Below the pieces are notes generated by a model. The model ran no database searches. It was not told the DNA's origin and worked only from the letters and a program-made list of their open reading frames with translations. From contig NC_081405.1 in NCBI RefSeq assembly GCF_030272615.1, positions 612,279,920 to 612,343,919 on the forward strand: 64,000 nt of DNA, given 5' to 3'. This document shows, piece by piece, positions 8,646 through 17,640 of this stretch (position 1 is its first letter; each line of letters starts with the position of its first letter). The position numbers and the translations under genes are program-made. This stretch comes from Cryptomeria japonica (lineage: Eukaryota > Streptophyta > Pinopsida > Cupressales > Cupressaceae).

Positions 8646-11000
8646 ATGGATTGATATGATGTGAAACTTGATTTAGATTTGTTCAAAGTTTTCAAGTTTT
8701 TGAGATGATTTTGATTTTGGTATCCATGTGTTGATGAGGAAACTAATATTGGACTTGCATTGTTTTTGACAGGAGTGTCTTGGAGTAGTACAGTCACGTG
8801 AGCGATTTCCAAGACTGTGGTCATTGATACCACGATTGACATAGGGAGACAAAGACATTATTGATAGATGTGGTCTGACCTCTTTGTTAGAGATGCCTTG
8901 GTTTATCGTAAACTGGGGTTTATTGACAGCATTGGTAGAGAGGTGGCATAGCGATACGAACACCTTTCATTTGGCTACAGGCGAGATGACAGTGATGCCT
9001 GAGGATTGCTACCGGATTCTGTGGATTCCTGTAGTAGGTGCACTACTACCCTACGAGCAGATGGAGGAGGGTGGGACTGAGGCACTTCGTTGGATTTTTC
9101 AGGATGACACTATTTGCGAGTATGAGATCCCCTGCCAGATGTTTTTGGATTTAGATTATGCTCCTCTGCCATCAGTCTTAGTAGCTTTCATTGGAGGGTT
9201 TCTATGTCCCCACCGTAGGTCGAAGGGGCTATCAGTGGGATGGGGATTGGTGCTGGAGGATATGGTGACGCAGGGTTGTCGATTTGCATGGGGGTCGGCT
9301 ATGCTGGCCCATTTATACAGGGATTTGCATCAGGTAGTGTACTTGGGTTACGACAATTTATCAACTGGTGTGACACTGCTATAGGCATGGGCGTGGGAGC
9401 ATAACCCTACAGCTAGGCCATTAGCAGATAGAGATAGGCCTGTTGGATGCGCGTATGCATATGGGTACAGAGGGATAGTTGTCCAGCATAAGCTGGGAAA
9501 ACTAGAGCATTAGAGGAGAGTGTTGGATGATATTGATACGGTCATCTGGCGACCATATACAGGTTGCGAGGTATGGGCTGAGGATGGGATTGAGATGCCC
9601 TATGTCTTCATGACTAGATATTTGATAGGGTGGACGCCCTTTGTGATTGAGAGGTTTCTGCATAGCCGGGTGTTGCGGCAGTATGATCGACAGTAGGGGA
9701 TGCCACAGGGAGCATGTTTTTATGCTCGACGGAGACATGATATTTCAGATTGGGGACCGATGATTGATAGCGGAGTGGTAGTGGAGGAGTTCTTTCATGC
9801 AACCGGCCAGATTTAGGATTATACCCCTGAGATCATGGATGCAGGGATGACTGATGAGTTTGCAGTACTCTTCGCAGCATGAGCGGTGGCTAGGATATCT
9901 GATCCAACTGAGATGATTCCAGCATTTGATGATGATGAGGAGGTAGATGAGGGGGGGTGATGGAGGAGGAGGGGTTGGAGGAGATGGTAGAGGAGGTGGT
10001 CAAGGGCGGCGAGGGGAGAGGAGAAAATTGGATCAAGGGAGACTTGATCGGGGGAGGAGAGGAGAGAGAGGTGGAGATGGTGGTGCCAGAGGGATACGAG
10101 ATGAGAGAGTAGGGCGGCGGGTGGCGATGGATAGGGGAAGAGGAGGTTTGGCTATCAGAGCTGGAGAGGAGGAGCGGGTTGGCGAGGTGTTAGCGGCGAT
10201 GGGAGGGTATGATGATTTCAGACAACTAGCCCAGAGGAGGAGGTCAGATATTTTACCTCCACCAGCATCGAGGACAGTGAGAGGGATAGGGGGTACTCCT
10301 TCATAGGTACCCTTGTAGGTGCAAATTCTAACACATGCGGAGGATGCACAGATTAGATCATTGCAGTTGTCTGTGCAACAGTTGCAGACACAGATGTTGG
10401 CGCAGCAGCGTCAGATGACATAGTTGACCACAGAGCGGGATACTGCCTTGGAGCGGTTGGGTCGAGCCGAGGCTCAAGCAGAGGCTTTGGAGAGAGCGGC
10501 AGTAGGTGATCTGATGAGAGATACCTTGAGAGAGCTGGCTTTAAGAGCCAAGGAGGCAGAGTATTATAGGAGACATTATGAGGATGCGGTGCCCAGAGAG
10601 CGTCGAGTGCAAAGTTTTACACAGTCGAGATCTAGTCGATCTCGAGAGACTGGGTCGTAGACAGAGAGCAGAGGCGTGATAGGGCCTCCTAGACAGGATC
10701 CACCTGAAGATCCAGGTGCTGGGACATCTTCAGTGAGACCGTCTCCCTCAGGAGATAGTCATACGTGAGAGATGTTGTCTCTATCGTATTTTGATCATTG
10801 TATTGTACTTGGCACAAATATGACATATTTTGTATATTGATCATTTATCGAGATATATATGACACCATTTTCTTTTATCTTCATGTGATGTGTTATGGAT
10901 GATGCTTTCTATATGCTTTAGTTTATTCTATGATGATGTAATCCTTAGATAGATGTATGCGATATTTGATGAATATGATGTAATAATGCATGATGTTATG

Positions 11001-11285
11001 AGATGTATCTTGAAAATGAGATGTATGATATGATATGCTGTGAGATGTATCTTAAAAATGAGATGTATGATATGATATGTTGTGAGATGTATCTTTGAAA
11101 ATGAGATGTATGATATGATATGATGTGAGATGTATCTTGAAAATGAGATGTATGATATTATATGTTGTGAGATGTATGATATGATATGCTGTGAGATGTA
11201 TGATATGATATGGTGTGAGATGTATCTTGAAAATGAGATGTATGATATGATATGTTGTGAGATGTATCTTGAAAATGAGATGGCG
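11001..11285 (+). repeat. 42-bp minisatellite
   Basis: Units of about 42 bp built from GAGATGTATCTTGAAAATGA plus GATGTATGATATGATATGYTGT, repeated about seven times. Two short 24-bp units near 11169 and 11193 lack the CTTGAAAATGA part. The open frames here on the minus strand are a by-product of the repeat. Confidence 0.9.
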
Positions 11286-11289
11286 ATAT

Positions 11290-11419
11290 GATAGGCGACT
11301 AATTGTAAATGATATGCAACTAATTGTAAAATGATATGCAATTAATTGTAAAATGATATGCAACTAATTATAAAATGATATGCAACTGATTGTAAAATGA
11401 TATGCAACTAATTGTTTTT
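11290..11419 (+). repeat. 22-bp minisatellite
   Basis: Six units of TGATATGCAACTAATTGTAA plus AA follow the 42-bp array directly. Unit differences are single substitutions. Confidence 0.85.
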
Positions 11420-12386
11420 GAGCATCCTCATTATGCCTTTGTCATCCCGGTATAGCCACATGTTGTTTGCTTTCTTTGTATGTATCATCATTGAGCATTG
11501 ATTTGTTGCAGGATATGTTGAAAATTTATACAAGCATAGTGGTATAATTGAACCATAATGACCTGAGAAAAATTTACATGATTTTTGATTTTGCAATATA
11601 GCACAAGCGTCAAGGTATAATTGAACCTGGACGACCTGAGTGCGGATTGCGTATAAGCAGACAAGATTAAATCATTTGTATGCGTAAAGTGGAATCATGT
11701 CTTCAGTGATATGCTGTGAATCATGTCTCAAGACAAGTATTTACACAGTACAGATGATCGCCTCACAGACAGAAAACTAAGAAAATATTGGAGTCTCCCG
11801 ATGTTCTCTAGCTTTGAAGCATTGTGGAGAAAAATTCAGAAAATCCAATAATTCAAAAAGTTCAAGTGCAAAATAGTCAAAACTTTATGCAAGATGCAAC
11901 ATTTGATACTTCAGAAAATCATCCATCGTATTTTGTGAATCCTGTTAAGCGATCAATGTTTTGCAATGTGATTGTGTGAGCTTTTGGTTGCTAGATATGA
12001 TGTTCTAAGTTTGCAACTAGTCTTGATGGCTTGAACGTGTTGCAAGTTTTGACAAGTACTGCCCCTAGCTAATTGTACCTCTTGATGTGGATATGTAGAG
12101 TGATTACTAAGCCATGGTGAGATGTGGTGAAAGGATATATGGATAAATCAGGATAGTGACTACGCTAAGTATGTCCTGAATGGATATTTGTGATAAAAAT
12201 ATCGGGCGATGGCCGATAGTACTTTACTGTGGATATAATGATATGGATATAGATAGAGGAGTTGTCCTCTCACAATAGCGCCTATTGCCAAGTTTTCACC
12301 AGTTGCTTTTATTGTACCTTTTTATTTGTTTTTTTCTTGATTTTTTGATTTTTTTACTTTTTTTACTTTTCCGTGCATTAGACTAC

Positions 12387-13500
12387 TCAAGTGTAGTATT
12401 TCTTCAGATGGATGTTGTTAGTTGGTTCATCGAGCACATCTCCTTCTAAAGTTGTTAACTGATAAGCACCTAATCCATAGGCCGATATGATGACATAGGG
12501 ACCTAACCAATTAGGTTCAAATTTCCCTTTCTTTTCTCGATCTTGTTGATTTCTAGGATTTTCTTTGAGTAATGGGTCACCAACTTAAAAAATCCGGGGA
12601 ATGACCTTGTGGTTGTAGCTTCTGCACATGCGTTGTTGATATGCTTTGAGATGAGTGTAAGCATGTTGTCTTTCATCTAATAGTTCAAGTTCTTGTAGTC
12701 GGTTAACTTGATACTCTTCATCTGGGATTAAGCCTTTCAGAGAGACTCTAAGAGAGGGAATTTCTACCTCCAGGGGTAAAATAGCTTTTGATCCATATAC
12801 CAATGAGTATGGTGTAGCTCCTCTAGGTGTGCGGATGCTAGTTTTGTATGCCCAAAGTGCTGGATTGAGTTGTACATGCCAATATTTGCCTGCATCATTC
12901 ACTGTTTTCTTTAGGATTTTCAATATTGTCTTGTTGGATGCTTCTACTTGACCATTCCCCTACGGGTAGTAAGGTGTAGAGAAATGATGTTGTATTTTGA
13001 ATTTTTCACATAGTTCTTGGACATCTTAGTTTTTGAAAGGTCGTCCATTATCGGTGATGATGGAACTTAGAATACCATATCTGTAGATCAGATAGTTAAG
13101 GATAAAAGAGGCAATTTATTTCCCAGTCACTGTGGTCATGGGGACTGCTTCTATCCACTTGGTAAAGTATTATGTTGCAGTTATAATGAACTTGTGTCCA
13201 TTTGAAGATGAAGGATGAATTTTGCCAACCAAGTCTAGTCCCCACTGACAAAAGGGCCAGGATGTCGTGAATGGTTGCAGTTCCTGTGTTGGTGCATGTA
13301 TAAGATTGCCATGGATCTGGCATTTAGGACACTTCTTTCCAAAGTGATAAGAGTCTTTTTCCATTGTCGGCCAGTAATATCCCATTCTCAAAAGATTTTT
13401 AGCAAGAGTAGTCCCACTTGAATGTGTGCCACAGATACCTTTGTGAAGCTCGTGCAAAGCAGAGTCAGATTCATTACGATCAAGGCAACGAAGAAGAGTA
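12387..13500 (-). pseudogene. Element B integrase with GPY/F module
   Basis: Gypsy integrase, C-terminal part of the polyprotein, ending at a stop at 12387-12389 after HLKKYYT. The zinc-binding HHCC region (ICGTHSSGT to CPKCQIHG) lies at 13310-13440. The catalytic residues are all present: D at 13233 (WGLDLVG), D at 13050 (ITDNGRPF) and E at 12942 (GQVEASNKT), the last two 35 residues apart. The GPY/F module reads KFEPNWLGPYVI near 12500. No chromodomain follows. Stops at about 12585, 12960, 13027, 13120 and 13168 interrupt an otherwise continuous frame. Confidence 0.9.
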
Positions 13501-13511
13501 CCATCTAGACC

Positions 13512-14183
13512 TCAACGGTACAAAGTATCAGCAGCAAGGGTATAACGAGCGGCTTGCTGGATAAAGTTACGTTTTTGGTTTTGAGATAGGTCAATGGGTA
13601 GGATGTTGTTCTTAAGATAATCATATATCGGTCCATATAAAGGAGAATCTGAACTAGTCAAGGCATAGATAAAATGGGATTCAGAGTGGTCATAGGCTGG
13701 GGAGAACAGTTGCTCTACCAGAAACTTGTAACGACTCTGTTGCTCTGGAATTTGCAGTAATGAAGCGATAGTAGCCATTGCATCAGCTACTTTGTTGTCC
13801 AACCTTGGTATTTGTTCAAAGGTGATGTGTACAAAATATTGCTTGAAGTCATCCACCATTCGCTTGTAGGGTAGCAGCTTGTCGTCCTTTGTCTGATAGT
13901 CGTTGATTTGATTGACGACTAGTTGTGAGTCTCCATAGACCTTTAAATCTGTGATTCTCCATTCTACAGCCATTTTGATGCCTATAACCAATGCCTCATA
14001 TTCAGCCACATTATTGGTGCATGGAAACATAAGCCTATATGATCTTGGTATAGTGTGTCCTTCAGGAGTGATGAACAGAATGCCAGCACTCGAGCCATGT
14101 TGTGTGTAGGATCCATTAAAGTACAAGGTCCATTGTTTGGTAGAAATAGCAAGAACATCTCTGTCCGGAAATTTGATCTCCAT
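13512..14183 (-). pseudogene. Element B second (archaeal-like) RNase H
   Basis: After the normal gypsy RNase H the same frame carries another RNase H domain: TLYFNGSYTQHGSSAGI, VAEYEALVIGI, VYGDSQLVVNQI and LDNKVADAMA. A tandem second RNase H of this type is characteristic of the Tat/Ogre lineage. The first catalytic Asp (FDGS in the family) reads Asn at 14115-14117; the Glu and the other Asp residues are kept. A G-to-A transition would explain the change. The 223-codon stretch is stop-free and leads to the integrase HHCC region. Confidence 0.85.
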
Positions 14184-14249
14184 AGTTTGTTGTCCAGGTA
14201 GTGGTGCTTCAGCCAGTTGATCTGCAATTGCTTGTCCTTTGATAGCTCT

Positions 14250-14700
14250 TCATTCTGTGTAGTGGATATCAAATTCACTGAGAATCATGACCCATTTAGC
14301 CAATCGGCCTGTAAGAGCTACCTTACTGAGTAGATATTTGAGAGGATCAATTTTTGCAACTAGCTTAATTATGTGTGCTCGCATATAATGTTGGAACTTT
14401 TGAGAGGCGAATATTACTGTTAGACAAGTCTTCTCAATGAATGTATAGTTTAATTCATATCCGTTCAATGTCCTACTGACGTAGTATATAGCTCGTTCCT
14501 TGCCTTGTTGATCTTCTTGTACTAACAGTGCCCCCAGTGATATATCTGTTGTTGAAATGTATAGAATGAGTGGCTTCCCTGCTATTGGTGGTACTAGAAC
14601 TGGTGGGTTCATTAGATACTGCTTGATTTGATAAAAGGATTCTACACATTTGGCTTCCCATCTGAACGGTACATTCTTATGTAGCAAATGATTAAATGGG
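14250..14700 (-). pseudogene. Element B first RNase H (gypsy type)
   Basis: Continuous with RT in the same open frame. It shows PLILYISTTDISLGALLVQ, YYVSRTLNGYELNYTFIEK, KFQHYMRAH and LTGRLAKWVMILSEFDI, the standard gypsy RNase H series. A single stop at 14250 separates it from RAIKGQAIADQLAEAP, which leads to the second RNase H. Confidence 0.88.
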
Positions 14701-15494
14701 AGACTTTTATCTACTAGTTGAGCGATGAATCGCCTGATTGATTGGAGTCGTCCTTGTAGAGATCTGAGCTGACTGATATTCTTTGGTGGTGGCATCTCCA
14801 TAATGGCTTGTACCTTTGTTGGATCCACTTCAATACCCTTACCTAAAACTATGTAGCCTAGTAACTTGCCTAATGTAACCCCCAAGACACACTTCTTAGG
14901 GTTGAGCCTGACTTGGAATTTCTCCAATCGATCAAAAATATTTTCTAAGATGCTGAGGTGTTCCACTCTGGTGAAGGATTTAGCTAGTAAATCATCCACG
15001 TAGTCTTCCATGAAGGTATGCATCATGTCATGAAAGATTATTGTCATTGCTCGTTGATAAGTAGCTCCTGCATTCTTTAAGCCAAAAAGCATAACATTCC
15101 AACTGTCCGTTCCCCAAGGACAGGTAAACATTGTTCTATCTTGATCTTCCGGGGCTATCTTTATTTAATTATAGCCTAAAAAACCATCCATTAGTGAGAG
15201 CATTGCATGGTCTGTTGTGAGGTCTACGATTATGTCGATACTGGGCAAAGGAAAGTCGTCCATTGGACAGGCTTTGTTGACATCTCTGAAGTCAGTGCAT
15301 ATTCTGATACTGCCATCTGGTTTGGATATTGGTACAATGTTGGAAATCCATTTAGCATAGTCAATGGGTCGAATAAACCCAACATCTAATAGTTTCTTTA
15401 GTTCAGCTTTGACCATGAGTGCCACATGTGGATTCATCTTTCGCAGTTTTTTCTTAACTGGCTTAGCTCTTGGAGTAATGGACAAGTGATGCAT
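14700..15494 (-). pseudogene. Element B reverse transcriptase
   Basis: Ty3/gypsy RT. From 15494 downward it has LKKLLDVGFIRPIDYAKW, SKPDGSIRICTDFRDVNKAC, LMDGFLGYN, FTCPWGTDSWNVMLFGLKN and the intact catalytic YVDD at 14991-15002, then LNPKKCVLGVTLGKLLGY. One stop (about 15162) lies between FLGYN and IKIAPEDQ; otherwise the palm and fingers are open. It lies upstream of both RNase H domains in the same frame. Confidence 0.92.
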
Positions 15495-15499
15495 GATTA

Positions 15500-17262
15500 A
15501 TTATGGATCAATTACGGGTATATCTGCATATGACCAAAAAAAGTTGATTTGCTTTTCTTTAAAAAAATTTATAAATTCTGATCTTTCTTCCTCTGTCAGA
15601 GATTATGCCAGGTGTATGTTTTTTATTCCTTTTGTAGTACCAATGTTGATTGATTGATTGGGCTCAATCAATATGGGTGATCGCTCATGATAATTTTCAG
15701 GAAGAGTGTCAAGTCTCCCATCCGTAGGTGCCTTAAAAAGGTTTTCACCCTCAAATGTGTCCTTTATTTTTACTTTTTTGTGATCCATAGCTGCCATTGA
15801 CTGGTTTTCAGTAGTAGATCCTTTATTTTGCTCATTTTTGTGACTGAGAGACTTGGCATTCCCTTGGTTGCAGATATCGTTACTTTGTTTACTGGTAGAG
15901 TCTGTTTCGGGGTTAACGGTACATAAGTAATGGATAATGGATTCATCATTCGAGAAAATTGGTATATCATGAGTTTTAGGTTCCTCCCAGTCTATGAGGT
16001 CCGGAAAGACAAGTGGTAAGGAGTCGTTAGGTGGATCAAGTTCTGCTGCTGTAAGTGTCAAGATAGAGGTTTCATCATGATTGGTTTGGGTGTTAAAGAA
16101 TTCAAGGATTTCGTTGAGGTCTTCGATGGTATCATTTTTCGTATAGACTTGCTCATAATGTCGTTGCTCGTTTTCCTTGGCGTCATAGATATTTTGTGGA
16201 CCAAATTCAAGCGGTCTAGATTATGTGCCGCATTCTTCTTGAGAGATGGGTGTATGATTGTCCTTTTCACAAATATCTTCAGTAATGTTAGAACAGATGC
16301 CCCATTCATATTCATTGGAATCAGTCTCTGAGGTATTATCCCAAATTCTAGCAGTGTTGTGAACTGGTATGTTGTAGAGTGAGAATAGGTCTTTGATAAT
16401 TGAGACAAGTTTGATAGTTTTCTCTGATTCTATGTCAGATCCTGCTTCCACTCTTTGCATTTGTTCATATACTATCTCTCCTCAGGGAGGAATGATGTAA
16501 TCCGGAGGGGAGTCTTCTTTGTTGGATGTCGGTTCTTGAATATGATGTGCTTCTTCAGTAGATGCTTCCTTCTTTTGATTGATAGGTTGTCTTTGACATT
16601 GTTCTCATTCTTGATGTTCACGTTCCTTACGTATTGTCTCTGTTGACTCAAATAGTGCCTCTTGCCAAGAGTCTTCCTTGTACTTCTTCTTTGCTTTCCA
16701 CTAAGGTTTTTGATATTTGTGTGGTACCTTCTTTGGTAGTAGAGTGAGTTCAAAGCCCAATCCCTTTTTGTCTTTACTGAATTGTGAAGGAGGATCCAAT
16801 GGTTCTATGACGCCTTCCTGACGCTTACCAATAGGTCCTTTGCCATTGTATCCCATTTGCTACATGATTAAGTAGCCTTTTCCATATAGGTGTGTGGGTA
16901 TAGCTACTTCCATAGTAGTTGCTCTGTCTTCTTCCTCATCTTTGTATAGCCAACTAAGGATATCCTTTTCCTCGAATTCATGTGCTAAAGTGCCGAGTTG
17001 AATGAATGTGCCATCGAACTTGGTGATGGGCTGAGTTGCTTGATTTGTTGATGTTGTAGGTAATCCATGAGATCTAGGTGATGTGGGTAAGTTGGCCAAA
17101 CACATGGGTTCCAAAGAGTATTCTCCCATGCCTTGTTCTTTGATCTTCATTTTCTGCTTGAAATCTCTAGGTAATGATTTAGACTTTTCTTGTTGAAGAT
17201 CTTGTGCTGATGAATCTTGTTTTTCTCTATTATGTGGAACCAGGTTGTCTTGGGTTGCCCCC
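15500..17262 (-). pseudogene. Element B protease-RT linker with G-patch-like motif
   Basis: About 590 codons of weakly conserved, charged sequence. The 15603-16061 stretch has LIDWEEPKTHD, shared with element H. Near 16790-16870 the frame reads GKGYLIM, a stop, then MGYNGKGPIGKRQEG, a G-patch-like motif less canonical than H's. The N-terminal part (16860-17264) shares NLPTSPRSHG with H. Several stops and probable indels occur between 16100 and 16750, where no single frame stays open. Confidence 0.65.
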
Positions 17263-17640
17263 ATTGCATTACAATGCTAAAATGGATTATGATCGGCTGA
17301 TATAGAAACCTCCTGGCCATTATAGGGAAACCTAACACATTGGTGATATGTGGAAGGCACTGCTTGCATTTCATGTATCTAGGGTCAACCTAATAAGATA
17401 TCGTATGTGAGGTCTATGTCTAAGACCTAACACATAGTATCCTTTTGTTCAGTCCTACCTGAATTGGCAACACCATGGTTCCTTTAGATGATCTTTCCCC
17501 ATCATCATATGCCTTTATAGTGATCTTCTTGCGTGGATCAATAGACTCTTCAAAAAAGCCTAATGCATGGATAAGTTTTAAGGTACAAATATTAAGTCCA
17601 ACTCCTCCATCTATTAATGCTCATTTTACTCAGTGTTTAT
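17263..17640 (-). pseudogene. Element B retropepsin-like protease (decayed)
   Basis: The active-site loop ALIDGGVGLNIC lies at about 17590-17625 (IDGG at 17603-17614). It is followed by KLIHALGFFEESIDP, KITIKAYDDGERSSKGTM, and the STYHQC-type flap region near 17340, which is frame-shifted. The DGG form is shared with element H. A frame change lies inside this domain, between the gag-side frame and the RT-side frame. Confidence 0.75.

Larger units (their letters stand above)
7739..8772 (+). other. Predicted intron of the antisense PMD gene
   Basis: The donor is GTAAGT at 7739 after CCACCA. The acceptor is TTTTTGACAG ending at 8772. A branch-like ACTAAT lies about 27 bases upstream of the acceptor. 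The 1,034-bp intron keeps phase 0 and is filled by two repeat arrays. The splice sites were read by eye, with no transcript evidence. Confidence 0.65.
7664..10768 (+). pseudogene. Antisense plant-mobile-domain (PMD) gene inside element B, two exons
   Basis: PMD proteins are a plant family found as host genes and inside transposons; antisense PMD-like ORFs are known in Tat gypsy elements. Proposed exon 1 is 7664-7738 (25 codons, basic). Exon 2 is 8773-10768. Both junctions are phase 0, so the frame continues. Exon 2 shows CGLTSLLEMPWF and TNTFHLATGEMTVMPEDC, the PMD core, at about 8863-9000, then WRPYTGCEVWAEDG. After that come a Gly/Arg-rich stretch (9947-10200) and a helical Gln/Glu/Arg-rich C-terminus with EAEYYRRHYEDAVPRERR. 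Full length would be about 690 residues. In-frame stops lie at 8842, 9382, 9511, 9694, 9814, 9880, 10304, 10316, 10421 and 10658, and there is one frameshift at a G7 run near 9950. Function within the element is unknown. Confidence 0.8.
10769..12386. other. Element B non-coding 3' region between antisense gene and pol
   Basis: No coding sequence recognised. It holds two minisatellites (listed separately). A duplicated segment around GGTATAATTGAACC lies at about 11540 and 11613, 73 bp apart. A perfect dyad CAATAG-CGC-CTATTG is at 12273-12287. A strongly T-rich tract (A/G-rich on the element's sense strand) at 12317-12370 lies directly after the pol stop and could be an extra polypurine tract. 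Confidence 0.6.

Noticed and set aside
9502-9802. Minus-strand ORFs across the PMD exon
   Set aside because: Shadows of the plus-strand PMD frame, which has recognisable domain motifs.
10928-11363. Two long minus-strand ORFs rich in His/Ile/Tyr
   Set aside because: They arise from the 42-bp and 22-bp minisatellites; any frame free of stops in one unit stays open.
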